A stretch of DNA of 8,964 nucleotides from JAHJEM01 sp043805315 (GCA_043805315.1 JAZDID010000036.1:1-8964), one strand, 5' to 3'; positions 1-6,644 are shown, counted from the first letter of the stretch. Numbers and translations are program-made. The notes: generated from the letters alone by a model not told the origin.

Positions 1-126
1 TTTGTTTAGCCCCCTAAGGTCGAAATCCCTGCGATTACCGACGCTGGCGCGTTGCGAGGGGATGCTCCCTACGGGAACGCAGCGCCTACTGACACACCGT
101 CGAGGATTTCGAAGGTGCTAAACAAA
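1..126. repeat. Long imperfect inverted repeat (structured element 1)
   Basis: The outer arms are a perfect 10-bp inverted repeat (TTTGTTTAGC at 1-10, GCTAAACAAA at 117-126). Pairing resumes inward with TCGAAATCC on the left against GGATTTCGA on the right, then GGCGC with GCGCC, and an apical CCCTACGGG. The whole 126 nt can therefore fold into one irregular hairpin. A T6 run follows at 131-136 on the + strand. No ORF fits it. It could be a small non-autonomous mobile element, a structured RNA or a terminator-like structure. Its left arm (7-24) also weakly resembles the tRNA-Gln 3' end seen elsewhere in the window. Element 2 at 8480-8697 has the same architecture but little shared sequence. 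Confidence 0.6.
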
Positions 127-148
127 TACATTTTTTAGATAAAAGTTA

Positions 149-186
149 TAATAGCCTCCGCCCGGATTCGAACCGAGGTCTCAGCC
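149..186 (-). repeat. tRNA-Gln 3'-end fragment, att-like direct repeat
   Basis: Positions 158-186 are identical over 29 bp to 8830-8858, the T-arm and acceptor end of the intact tRNA-Gln. Eight further bases (taatagcc, 149-156) match 8822-8829, with one extra T at 157 in this copy. The similarity covers the anticodon-stem 3' strand, variable loop, T-arm with TTCGAAT loop, acceptor 3' strand and discriminator A. No 5' half (AGCCTCC expected) lies upstream on the - strand. The extra base would make an eight-base acceptor strand, which argues against a working tRNA. The best reading is a displaced tRNA 3' end left by integration at tRNA-Gln. A split-tRNA 3' half or a decayed tandem tRNA copy are alternatives. 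Confidence 0.75.
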
Positions 187-223
187 CGTCTTCAATGAAT
201 CAGAAGGCCCTGTGTACAGCAAA

Positions 224-232
224 TTTTATAAA
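224..232. promoter_or_regulatory. TATA box upstream of the first lipoprotein gene
   Basis: TTTTATAAA lies about 30 bp upstream of a predicted + strand start near 254, giving a short leader that includes the Shine-Dalgarno at 262-267. On the - strand the same bases read TTTATAAAA and could start a transcript near 203 that runs through the tRNA-Gln 3' fragment. Assignment is from sequence and spacing only. Confidence 0.5.
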
Positions 233-261
233 CAACCTTGTACGTAAATAAAGAACAAGAG

Positions 262-267
262 GGAGGT
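262..267 (+). promoter_or_regulatory. Ribosome binding site GGAGGT
   Basis: GGAGGT sits 4 nt before the ATG at 272 and fits the anti-Shine-Dalgarno end of archaeal 16S rRNA. It supports ATG 272 as the start of the first lipoprotein gene. Confidence 0.7.
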
Positions 268-271
268 ACTT

Positions 272-1606
272 ATGAAACATTGCAAAGGCCTTGTTTGGAT
301 CTTGACCATATCATTCCTTTTGTCTGTTGTTCTTACAGCGTGCACCAATGATGACGTGACCACAATTGCGAAGCTGAATCCTGTCATCAGCCAGTTCATG
401 GACAGGCACCCGCAGGCTGAAGTCTCGGCGACCCATTTCAGCCAGGGAGAATTCGCAGACATAGAAGGAAACATCCTCTTCTACTGCAACCACAATAGCG
501 CCTTCGTCAACAAGACGGCAGTTGAGCCCGGAGAATACTACCTCCTGACGATCTCCGACCAGGATTCCGGACTATATATCATCGCATGGATCAACTGGGA
601 CAACAGGATGGTGGAATGTGCGGTGAAAGGAAATTCAAACGAGGAAGGCATCATCGAACCCCCAACGTCTAACGTCGTCGAGCCGCCGACACCAACAGAT
701 CCCCTGCCCGGTGCCGAGGAAAAGTTCCAAGAGATTGCCTGCAACAACCTGCCTGAACAGGCGACCCACATGACCAGCGGCCTTGTCGCAGTTCTCATCC
801 CACAAACACTTCATGAAGAGCTCAATACCGCTGGCTTCAAGCTCTCGTTCTCGAATCAGAACGGCTTTAGTGACGGCGGACAGTACTATAATCCAGAAAG
901 CAATGGCGACAGATATTACTGGAATTGCTGGACGAACGGCGGGACGAACACCCACCTCTGCATCATCCCTATCACAGCCGAACTCGCTGACGAGAATGGC
1001 AACGACCTGGGCGAGGAGGCAGGAGGCATCATCCTCACCTTCGAAGGCCCGCTCGAGGCTTTGACTTTGAAATCAAAAGAAGCACAAACAACTGAACCAG
1101 AGCCCGCCGGCGACCATCCTGTCCCTACACCGACCACACCGTTAATCCTCAAATGGATCCCGATGAACGAACAACTCCCCCCCAACCGTGAACCTGGAGA
1201 GAAAGAGGCCGTGCAAACCTTCACCAGGGTTGGATGCAAAGTGGATTTCGAAAAGGCATGTACAGAGGAGCAAGGCTACGGCCTTTGCGGACAGTGCCAT
1301 TACGCTGACTTTATCGGAGCTGCCAAAGAAGACTCAAGGATCGTCTCCAATCTTGGCGTATGCATGTATTGTCCCACAGGCACGAGATGCAACTGGGGCG
1401 CCCTTGGCATCTGCGGAGAAGGATTCAACTGCATCGGCGGCGGAAACAATGGTGGAGGCGGCTCGCAATACTATGTCAGCTGCAGCCAGTGCAGGGACAC
1501 ACCCCCTACCTACTCGTACAGAGGAGGAAGCTTTGAAACGTGCAATTATGATTACAATGCATGCGTGCAGGCAGGCTGCAGCAAGATACTCGACAATTGC
1601 AGGTGA
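272..1606 (+). CDS. Exported lipoprotein with Cys-rich C-terminal domain, unknown function
   Basis: A 444-aa surface protein that I cannot assign to a named family. Residues 1-24 are a lipoprotein signal: basic start, hydrophobic core, lipobox L21-T-A-C24. Residues about 25-120 form a compact domain ending in a Trp-rich strand and Cys116. A Pro/Thr-rich linker (128-147) leads to a middle domain (about 150-265). A second Pro/Thr linker (272-292) leads to the C-terminal part (about 320-444). This part has 15 cysteines, including three CxxC pairs (339/342, 364/367, 404/407), interrupted by a Gly-rich stretch (389-397). The spacing suggests a disulfide-stabilised or metal-binding extracellular module. 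The start is fixed by GGAGGT at 262-267 and a TATA box at 224-232. It is translationally coupled to the next gene: the stop is 1 nt before its ATG. Confidence 0.85.
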   Translation: MKHCKGLVWILTISFLLSVVLTACTNDDVTTIAKLNPVISQFMDRHPQAEVSATHFSQGEFADIEGNILFYCNHNSAFVNKTAVEPGEYYLLTISDQDSGLYIIAWINWDNRMVECAVKGNSNEEGIIEPPTSNVVEPPTPTDPLPGAEEKFQEIACNNLPEQATHMTSGLVAVLIPQTLHEELNTAGFKLSFSNQNGFSDGGQYYNPESNGDRYYWNCWTNGGTNTHLCIIPITAELADENGNDLGEEAGGIILTFEGPLEALTLKSKEAQTTEPEPAGDHPVPTPTTPLILKWIPMNEQLPPNREPGEKEAVQTFTRVGCKVDFEKACTEEQGYGLCGQCHYADFIGAAKEDSRIVSNLGVCMYCPTGTRCNWGALGICGEGFNCIGGGNNGGGGSQYYVSCSQCRDTPPTYSYRGGSFETCNYDYNACVQAGCSKILDNCR

Positions 1607-1607
1607 G

Positions 1608-2069
1608 ATGCAAAAGAAAGTGAACACGCTCCCCCTCCCGAGAGTTCTTGCCTTGCGTAGTGCTGTATTCTTTGCTGTAATCCTCGTCTTGATTTCCAGC
1701 ATTGCTTATGCTGCACCCTTGCCCTGGGGCATTGCCATCAGCAAGGACAATAAAAGCTGCGGCGGCTTCTGGGCAGGGGATGAGTATGGCAGCTACACGC
1801 TAGCTGAAGGATGGACCGCATACTATCCCAACGATGGAGCGCCTCTCATCAAGACAGATGCAGGAACGTGCGAGTTCACAGGCGTTGGTGACGAAGAGAA
1901 ATGCTGCAGGGAGCTTGATTTACCTTATGTGGCGAGAAACGTGGGGACTAGCCAGGGCATTAATCTGTTTTGGTGGATCATCATCGGATATTCGGCTCTT
2001 TTCATCGTCGGGATAGTGATCGCGGGCACATTTCTCATCCTGCACTTCGCAAAAAAGAAGAAGAAATGA
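1608..2069 (+). CDS. Small exported protein with C-terminal membrane anchor
   Basis: A 153-aa protein of unrecognised family. It has a basic N-terminus and a hydrophobic signal segment (about 17-35) with probable cleavage after Ala35 (SIAYA/APLPW). A short extracellular domain (36-118) follows with cysteines at 51, 88, 99 and 100, likely two disulfides. One transmembrane helix (about 121-147) ends in a cytoplasmic Lys tail. The open frame extends upstream to 1188, but that part lies inside the previous gene. ATG 1608 is chosen because AGGTGA at 1601-1606, which contains the upstream stop, is a good Shine-Dalgarno 1 nt before it, and because a signal peptide begins there. The 1-nt spacing to the upstream lipoprotein suggests the two are made together and may act as partners at the cell surface. 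Confidence 0.8.
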   Translation: MQKKVNTLPLPRVLALRSAVFFAVILVLISSIAYAAPLPWGIAISKDNKSCGGFWAGDEYGSYTLAEGWTAYYPNDGAPLIKTDAGTCEFTGVGDEEKCCRELDLPYVARNVGTSQGINLFWWIIIGYSALFIVGIVIAGTFLILHFAKKKKK

Positions 2070-2093
2070 TGCGCTCTTCATCCTCTTGTTACT

Positions 2094-2891
2094 TCAGTAT
2101 ATTATGCCGATATTTTTGCAGAGGGCAAGCATGCTCTCCGAATCTTGCCTGACAGTCCCGTCCGGACTGATCGTGTATGCCCGATAATACATTCGTGCAT
2201 GAAATTCTGGCTCGATAGCGAAACCATGATACAAAAAATCAGCATCTCTTCGGAAAACCGTATCATTCAAGACAGGAACATCTGCATTGAAAGGGCAATC
2301 TTTTTCGAAATCTTGGCTCGTGTAATCATGAAAAAAGGAATCATTGAGGCTAGCGGCAAGGTCAATGGAAAGACTGTCAATGTACAGTTCGCTATATTCC
2401 CTTGCTTGGTCCGCGCTTTCCAGTCTGTCGAACGCGCCCATGAAATGAGTGGTGATATTTCCTTGAAAAAACATCTCAACAGTTCCTCCTGTTATGAAAA
2501 ACAGGATAGGGGGTATGCCATATCCACGCGTGTCTCCTCCTGAGAGTTCACAACTGGACGAAATCATATAGAGGGTCTGCCGTGGCCTAAGATATCTAAA
2601 AGTAAGGACTGATAGTTCTGGAGGCCTTGGACACTCGAATTGTCGGCCGATTTCTCGAGAGTAGTTCTTGAACAGCAGTTCATAGCTTCCGTGTATAGCC
2701 TTCTCATAGGGGATAAGCTCTGGATACGTTGAATTGCCGATGACAACAGAGAGGACTGGTATCTCGGATGTGTTCTCCGGGATTTTTGGTTGAATTTTTT
2801 GCATGCTTTTGCATGAAATCAGCACGATTCCAACAAGAACGACCGCGATGATGATTATCAAGATCTGTTTTTTATTCTTCATGGTGATCAC
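2094..2891 (-). CDS. Probable lipoprotein or N-terminally anchored exported protein
   Basis: A 265-aa protein with no family I recognise. A Lys-rich start and an Ile/Val-rich helix (about 9-25) end in L24-I-S-C27, a plausible lipobox, so a lipid-anchored surface protein is likely. The remainder is soluble, with several cysteines and N-x-S/T sites. Two starts are possible. GTG at 2891 overlaps the upstream stop by four bases (GTGA). ATG at 2883 gives 262 aa and a cleaner signal peptide. The upstream GTGATC resembles an anti-16S match but is very close to that ATG. The gene follows the multi-pass membrane protein in one operon and ends 24 bp from the convergent + strand operon, with no obvious terminator between them. 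Confidence 0.8.
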   Translation of the reverse strand: MITMKNKKQILIIIIAVVLVGIVLISCKSMQKIQPKIPENTSEIPVLSVVIGNSTYPELIPYEKAIHGSYELLFKNYSREIGRQFECPRPPELSVLTFRYLRPRQTLYMISSSCELSGGDTRGYGIPPILFFITGGTVEMFFQGNITTHFMGAFDRLESADQAREYSELYIDSLSIDLAASLNDSFFHDYTSQDFEKDCPFNADVPVLNDTVFRRDADFLYHGFAIEPEFHARMYYRAYTISPDGTVRQDSESMLALCKNIGIIY

Positions 2892-3760
2892 AGGTTCAGC
2901 AGGAGGAGGATGGCTCCGCCTATCGCAAAGCTTGCGATGTTCATGATGATGCTCAACAGGAATGCCTTCTTCAAGGGCAGTATCTTCTTGTTGAAGAAGA
3001 AAAGGACGTATGCCTCAATGATGATAGCACCTGCCTCTGCGATGATAGTGGTGAGGACAAAACTCCAGAAAATCTGGAGCAAGAGAACTGCGGCAAGATA
3101 TAAGATGACCATCCAGACGAGCGGGACAGTGAAGATATCTGCGATGACGATTGTAAATAATGGCCTTTTCCATCCTTTTTGCACCTTCATCTTCTTCAGG
3201 AAAATCGCGGCGACGATAAGCTCAATGATGATGGTCAGGAAGAATGCGACGACGATGGAAACCCACAACTTACCTGATCCTTTATCAACCGGGGAAATAT
3301 CTCTTGGATGGACGACGAAAGAAGAGTCATTGATGCTATCGTCAGCACCAATACGCCTACCGTCGCTGAGCGTGATCGTGAGATTCCCTTCAGGCCCGAT
3401 GTCTCCAGAGAAGAAAAGGGAGGAAGATGTCCAAGAGAAATTGATGAGTCCTGAGGTGTAATTCCTGCCAGCAAGGTCCACCTGCAGCCTGAACTGGCGC
3501 GGGACGCGCTCGATGCGATAGTAGAAGAAACTGCAGATCCCATTGCTGCACAATTCACCATTGTCCTCTTGCCAATCGCAATCTTCTTGGTAGCAGGGAA
3601 CGAGGATTAAAGCAGTGAAGTCGTCTGCGATAGACTCGTTGTTCATGGTCACATGAAAATAGAGCTGAACAGCCTGATGAGGACCAATATCAGCAGAGGA
3701 AAATGACATCATGCAAAGAAAAACTACAAGGGACCAGAACAGATAGAACTGTTTTTTCAT
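2888..3760 (-). CDS. Membrane protein: extracellular Cys domain plus 4-5 TM helices
   Basis: A 290-aa protein of unrecognised family. A signal peptide (1-23, cleavage near SSA/D24) is followed by an extracellular, probably beta-rich domain (about 25-160). This domain has four cysteines (56, 61, 71, 76) in a short loop and several N-x-S/T sites. The C-terminal half is hydrophobic, with helices at about 165-188, 201-222, 222-257 (one long or two short) and 265-289, separated by Lys-rich turns. The layout suggests an outward-facing sensor or scaffold on a membrane core; no catalytic motif is visible. The promoter is TTAATAAA at 3794-3787, which would give an almost leaderless message. The stop codon overlaps the GTG candidate start of the next gene, indicating an operon. 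Confidence 0.85.
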   Translation of the reverse strand: MKKQFYLFWSLVVFLCMMSFSSADIGPHQAVQLYFHVTMNNESIADDFTALILVPCYQEDCDWQEDNGELCSNGICSFFYYRIERVPRQFRLQVDLAGRNYTSGLINFSWTSSSLFFSGDIGPEGNLTITLSDGRRIGADDSINDSSFVVHPRDISPVDKGSGKLWVSIVVAFFLTIIIELIVAAIFLKKMKVQKGWKRPLFTIVIADIFTVPLVWMVILYLAAVLLLQIFWSFVLTTIIAEAGAIIIEAYVLFFFNKKILPLKKAFLLSIIMNIASFAIGGAILLLLNL

Positions 3761-3786
3761 ATCATCTCTGCTTATTTAAAACCGTG

Positions 3787-3794
3787 TTTATTAA
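3787..3794 (-). promoter_or_regulatory. TATA box for the membrane-protein operon
   Basis: On the - strand this reads TTAATAAA, about 27-34 nt upstream of the ATG at 3760, predicting a start a few nt before it. A second AT-rich stretch (TTTAAATAAG, 3780-3771) is too near the ATG to be the main box. The remaining space from 3796 to 3929 shows no ORF, hairpin or RNA gene that I can support. Confidence 0.5.
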
Positions 3795-3920
3795 GTTTTC
3801 GTCTTTTCAGAACTTCTTAGCTGTTCGTCGGTGAGAATTATTATTCCACAAAATACTGCATTGACAAGCCGAAAGAATATGATCAGGCGAACAATAGATT
3901 ATACGGAGATCTATAAAGTA

Positions 3921-3958
3921 GAAAAGGAGATAGCCCCACCCGGTTTCTCACCGAAACC
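3921..3958 (-). terminator. Possible terminator of the MNT-HEPN operon
   Basis: On the - strand GGTTTC, a five-base loop and GAAACC form a perfect 6-bp hairpin (3958-3942). A short T4 run follows at about 3925-3922. It begins 25 nt after the HEPN stop. Archaeal termination depends mainly on T-runs, so this is a weak call, and the hairpin coincides with the tRNA-like fragment. Confidence 0.3.
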
Positions 3959-3965
3959 AGCAGCC
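3930..3965 (-). repeat. Degenerate tRNA-Gln 3'-end copy, module boundary
   Basis: Against 8824-8858 of the intact tRNA-Gln, 27 of 36 aligned positions match, with one gap. The first 18 positions, covering the acceptor end and T-stem 3' strand, match 16 of 18 (atagcccc, then cccgg, then ttc). ACCGA and CAGCC then recur in register. As RNA, a T-stem of TTCGG with CCGGG still forms, but the loop is TGAGAAA instead of TTCGAAT, so it is not a working tRNA part. It lies in the intergenic space just downstream of the HEPN gene, in the same orientation as the other copies. Confidence 0.6.
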
Positions 3966-3982
3966 ACCCTTGCGATGTCCCA

Positions 3983-4402
3983 TCAAAGGATCTTTTTCAC
4001 CGCTGCAATGAAATCCTTGGCGACTGCAATGACGTGCTCTGCCTCTTCCTTGGTCACTTCGGGCTTTTCCAGGCTGTAGCTGATATCATGGCGCTCGAGG
4101 CGAAAGGAATTGAGCTCGTTCAGGAATCGCCGCTCGAGTTTTTCTGAGTATCTTTCCTTAAGGTAGACAAAGAGGGCATAGTGACTCTTCTCCCTGATCC
4201 CGTCCCTGAACAGGATCGCCCTTCCTGCATGGAACAGGGCAGCGTAGCCGTTGAGCACAGTCTCCTCGAACATGCCAAGACCAAAAAGCGTTCTTGCCCG
4301 CCCGAGCTTGTAAAGCGCCACCTCTATGGACTTGTCGACCTTCCTCTTATCAGGAGGTTCCTTCCTGAGAAAGCCTTTGTCAAAGCATTCTTGCACGTCC
4401 AT
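3983..4402 (-). CDS. HEPN domain protein, partner of the nucleotidyltransferase
   Basis: A 139-aa helical protein of the HEPN superfamily. The cues are the conserved pattern around residues 30-65 (ALYKLGRAR, then YAALFHAGRAILF) and a C-terminal helix ending KDFIAAVKKIL. HEPN proteins paired with a minimal nucleotidyltransferase form toxin-antitoxin modules in which HEPN is the RNase and the partner blocks it, in some cases by AMPylating a Tyr. The classical RX4HXY motif is not intact: the equivalent region reads R101-L-E-R-H105-D-I-S-Y109. It may be a variant or a catalytically weak HEPN, closer to the COG1895-like group. Its ATG shares one base with the partner stop (TGATG), and GGTGAC lies 3 nt upstream, so the two are coupled. 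Location is cytoplasmic. Confidence 0.8.
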   Translation of the reverse strand: MDVQECFDKGFLRKEPPDKRKVDKSIEVALYKLGRARTLFGLGMFEETVLNGYAALFHAGRAILFRDGIREKSHYALFVYLKERYSEKLERRFLNELNSFRLERHDISYSLEKPEVTKEEAEHVIAVAKDFIAAVKKIL

Positions 4403-4950
4403 CAGGTCACCACAGGCAACTCGCCATGCACGCAGATGCCATCAATGATCACCGCATCATAGTATGCCTTGTCTGTCAGGGCCTTCTTCCTCCATTCCTG
4501 CAAAGTGAATGAGGAGAAGGACACTTCCCGTGCAATCCTAGCCTCAGCAGTCATATGCCGGACCTTTGTGGGACTCTTCGTAATCAGCGCGATGTCGATG
4601 TCACTCTGTGGCGTATCTGTTCCTTTTGCCGTCGACCCATACCAGACGATAGACAGCACTTCAGGATGCTTTTTCCTTGCCTCTTCGACGAGCCCTGACT
4701 GGGAAATCTCGGCCGCAGTCATCGCTATCTTCAATTGCCTCGTGAGAACATTTCCGTCATCCAAGGAATACTGGTGAAGATTCCCCAGGATCTTCCTCTT
4801 GACAACCCGTTTCTCATAGAGGTAGTCGATGCACCGTTTCGCCGTAGCGACCCCCACATCTGCTTTCCGAGAGAGGGACCTGAGGGATTCCTCGGTTCCG
4901 ACCTGCCGCAATGTCTTAAAGACGGTGAAGAGGGCATATTTCTCTATCAT
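4402..4950 (-). CDS. Winged-helix / minimal nucleotidyltransferase fusion (MNT antitoxin-like)
   Basis: A 182-aa fusion. Residues about 1-62 are a winged helix-turn-helix (helices near 6-16, 22-30 and 33-47; wing near 48-61). Residues about 85-175 are a nucleotidyltransferase fold with the signature G105-S106, ten residues, D117-x-D119, which binds Mg-NTP. A clear third catalytic acid is not obvious; E142 is a candidate. By analogy with MNT-HEPN modules it should be the antitoxin that modifies or masks the downstream HEPN. The DNA-binding domain suggests it also represses its own promoter, which contains repeated GTTCC half-sites at 4960-5033. No Shine-Dalgarno precedes ATG 4950; a TATA-like TAAAATATTTAA at 4987-4976 would give a leaderless message. 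Confidence 0.85.
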   Translation of the reverse strand: MIEKYALFTVFKTLRQVGTEESLRSLSRKADVGVATAKRCIDYLYEKRVVKRKILGNLHQYSLDDGNVLTRQLKIAMTAAEISQSGLVEEARKKHPEVLSIVWYGSTAKGTDTPQSDIDIALITKSPTKVRHMTAEARIAREVSFSSFTLQEWRKKALTDKAYYDAVIIDGICVHGELPVVT

Positions 4951-4959
4951 ACTCTGTAT

Positions 4960-5033
4960 GGAACACTTGTTCCTTTAAATATTTTATTCTTTTATTCGTT
5001 CCATATATAAAACGATTGTTCCATGAAAGGAAC
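4960..5033 (-). promoter_or_regulatory. MNT-HEPN promoter with GTTCC/GGAAC operator-like repeats
   Basis: Five 5-bp half-sites occur in 74 bp: GGAAC 4960-4964, GTTCC 4969-4973, GTTCC 4998-5002, GTTCC 5018-5022 and GGAAC 5029-5033. Two pairs form inverted repeats: 4960-4973, and 5017-5034 (TGTTCC, six bases, GGAACA). TATA candidates on the - strand lie between them (TTTTATATA at 5011-5003, TAAAATATTTAA at 4987-4976). Placement around the TATA boxes suits repression by the winged-helix domain of the first gene product. Confidence 0.55.
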
Positions 5034-5063
5034 ATATGGTGGAGAGTACGTTATCTGCAGTGT

Positions 5064-5084
5064 ATAGCCCTGCCCGAGATACGA
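5064..5084 (-). repeat. Short degenerate tRNA-Gln 3'-end copy, module boundary
   Basis: atagccctgcccg (5064-5076) differs from the tRNA-Gln acceptor end (8824-8836) at one of 13 positions. After one inserted A, gat and cga also match in register. Similarity stops there, so only the acceptor strand and part of the T-arm are represented. It lies between the MNT-HEPN promoter and the next gene, in the same orientation as the other copies. Confidence 0.5.
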
Positions 5085-5158
5085 TTTATTAAGGCAGATC
5101 GGAAAACGTCATCTTCTCCTTGGAAGTGACTGCTCGATATGGAGAAAAAAACAGCACA

Positions 5159-5166
5159 TTTATATA
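5159..5166 (+). promoter_or_regulatory. TATA box deciding the lipoprotein start
   Basis: TTTATATA at 5159-5166 predicts a transcription start near 5189, which favours a leaderless message starting at ATG 5190. It also rules against the longest open frame from ATG 5139, which lies upstream of this promoter. Confidence 0.6.
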
Positions 5167-5189
5167 CATTCTTTATAACAAAGATGACC

Positions 5190-6596
5190 ATGAAGACCAC
5201 AAATCTCAACCAAGTCGTATCGTTGTCACTCATCATTCTCTTCCTCGCCGGATGCGCAGGACAGACAAACAGCACCAGTAACAATACTGCTGCCAACGGT
5301 GCTTCGGAGGACACCGGCCCTCTGAAGGCAATCGCGCAAGAATTGCCATACTGGAAGTCTGAACAGCTGAACACCGTCTATCTAGAACCATTGATTAGCG
5401 GAGGCAGCGGCTGGTACACCTGCGCGATTCCGGATCCGACAACCCTGCCTGAAGGTGTGACTCTTAATGGCGACGTCTGCACTCTTTCGGGGACGATAGT
5501 GCTGGCTCCCGGAACAACGAGAAAAACGTTTCCACCCTTCACCATCATCGTTTCAGACGATTCTGAACCGCCGCAGAAAGTCAATCTCACTCTCACACTC
5601 ACCGCAGTCAGCGAAGGCCCAACCTTGGAAGCCATGACTAACGCTGAATGCATCGAAGGTGAGGATTGCAGCGTCCTACTCGCAAAGGCCTCAGGAGGAG
5701 ATCTACCCTATACTTTCACCGCAAACTCATTTGCAGGAGATGCTCCTCCCCAGGGGACGACCATTGGTGTCGACGGCGTTTTGAAAGGCGACCCCCCGGA
5801 AGGTTTTTACATCATCGGCATCTGTGTCGCTGATGTGAGTAGGACAAGCAACTGCGGAACAGCTTACCTCACCGTACAACCCAAAGGGACCAAGATACAA
5901 CACGTCAATGTCACCGTCACGAAAATAGGAAAAGGGACGGTAACGAGCGTGGATGGAGCAATCAATTGCGGGACGACCTGCACAGCAGAATTCAAGCAGA
6001 GTCCGTACGGTGGTACGACGCTGAAGACAACATATGATAATACGACGACGTATCTGCTCAAATGGGAAGGGTGCTCGTGGGGCTACACCGGTGACTGCCA
6101 TGTGGATCTCAGCGAGCCCAGAAACATAAAAGCGATCTTCAACAGAATACCGGTCGTCACCATCGATGAAGCAAGATGCGAACGGCTGAGCTTCGATACT
6201 GGATACGCCGAGGAATCCCCGTACTACGCGACGTATAAAATAACCGCGACTGGAACGGTGGCTGCGGACTATCCTGACGATGGTTTGACAATCCGAGTCG
6301 GTGGGGGGAGCGGATATGGGTCACGCACGTCATCGGGCGAGATGCTTTTCTGCCCCGGATGGGAGTTCGGTGCGGATATGCCTGGGTGGGGGTGCCACGG
6401 GACGGATGCGCCTAACGTGGGTATTGTTCACTGGCGATATGAAGAGGAGCTGAGACCCAATGGAGAGATAGGAAAGTATTACTTGCATGCAAGCATCGAG
6501 CGCTCCTTTGACGAGAATGCGAGCTATCTACCGCCGATAGAAGATAAGACCTACCTTCCCTGCCAAGGCATCCAAGACAGCAACGAGATATCGTAG
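5190..6596 (+). CDS. Surface lipoprotein with Ig-like and InlB-type repeat domains
   Basis: A 468-aa lipoprotein. The signal peptide ends in a clear lipobox (LAGC, Cys22 from this start), followed by an Asn/Ser/Thr-rich tether. About 49-141 resembles a cadherin/Ig-like (He_PIG-type) domain: LPEGVTL, then LSGT, then a late FTIIVSDD strand. About 143-231 looks like a second related domain. About 239-317 matches the divergent InlB B-repeat pattern (VTVTKIGKGTV, INCGTTC, KWEGCSW, IKAIF), with two likely disulfides. The rest (about 321-468) is an unassigned Cys-containing domain. Such domains mediate adhesion or scaffolding outside the cell; no enzyme motif is seen. The frame is open from 5139, but TATA at 5159 makes ATG 5190 (or 5184) the likely start. 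It is convergent with the transglutaminase gene. Confidence 0.85.
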   Translation: MKTTNLNQVVSLSLIILFLAGCAGQTNSTSNNTAANGASEDTGPLKAIAQELPYWKSEQLNTVYLEPLISGGSGWYTCAIPDPTTLPEGVTLNGDVCTLSGTIVLAPGTTRKTFPPFTIIVSDDSEPPQKVNLTLTLTAVSEGPTLEAMTNAECIEGEDCSVLLAKASGGDLPYTFTANSFAGDAPPQGTTIGVDGVLKGDPPEGFYIIGICVADVSRTSNCGTAYLTVQPKGTKIQHVNVTVTKIGKGTVTSVDGAINCGTTCTAEFKQSPYGGTTLKTTYDNTTTYLLKWEGCSWGYTGDCHVDLSEPRNIKAIFNRIPVVTIDEARCERLSFDTGYAEESPYYATYKITATGTVAADYPDDGLTIRVGGGSGYGSRTSSGEMLFCPGWEFGADMPGWGCHGTDAPNVGIVHWRYEEELRPNGEIGKYYLHASIERSFDENASYLPPIEDKTYLPCQGIQDSNEIS

Positions 6597-6602
6597 TTCG
6601 TC

Positions 6603-6644
6603 GGCTGATTTCTATCTGTCCACGCACGTGACAATGAATCAGCC
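6603..6644. repeat. Inverted repeat between convergent genes
   Basis: GGCTGATT (6603-6610) and AATCAGCC (6637-6644) form an 8-bp inverted repeat around 26 nt, starting 6 nt after the lipoprotein stop. It could end transcription, but no strong T-run follows. Its right arm runs into the tRNA-like sequence at 6638-6664. Nothing else supportable lies between 6665 and 6717. Confidence 0.4.

Noticed and set aside
1188..1607. Upstream extension of the 153-aa protein's frame
   Set aside because: It lies wholly inside the first lipoprotein gene; the signal peptide and Shine-Dalgarno point to ATG 1608.
2696..2712. ATAGCC motif resembling the tRNA-like boundaries
   Set aside because: It lies inside a coding region and lacks the following CCCGG block.
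2910..3461. 183-codon open frame on the + strand
   Set aside because: It is antisense to the membrane-protein gene, whose signal peptide and helices are clearly real.
5139..5189. N-terminal extension of the Ig-like lipoprotein
   Set aside because: It would put 17 residues before the signal peptide and lies across the TATA box at 5159-5166.
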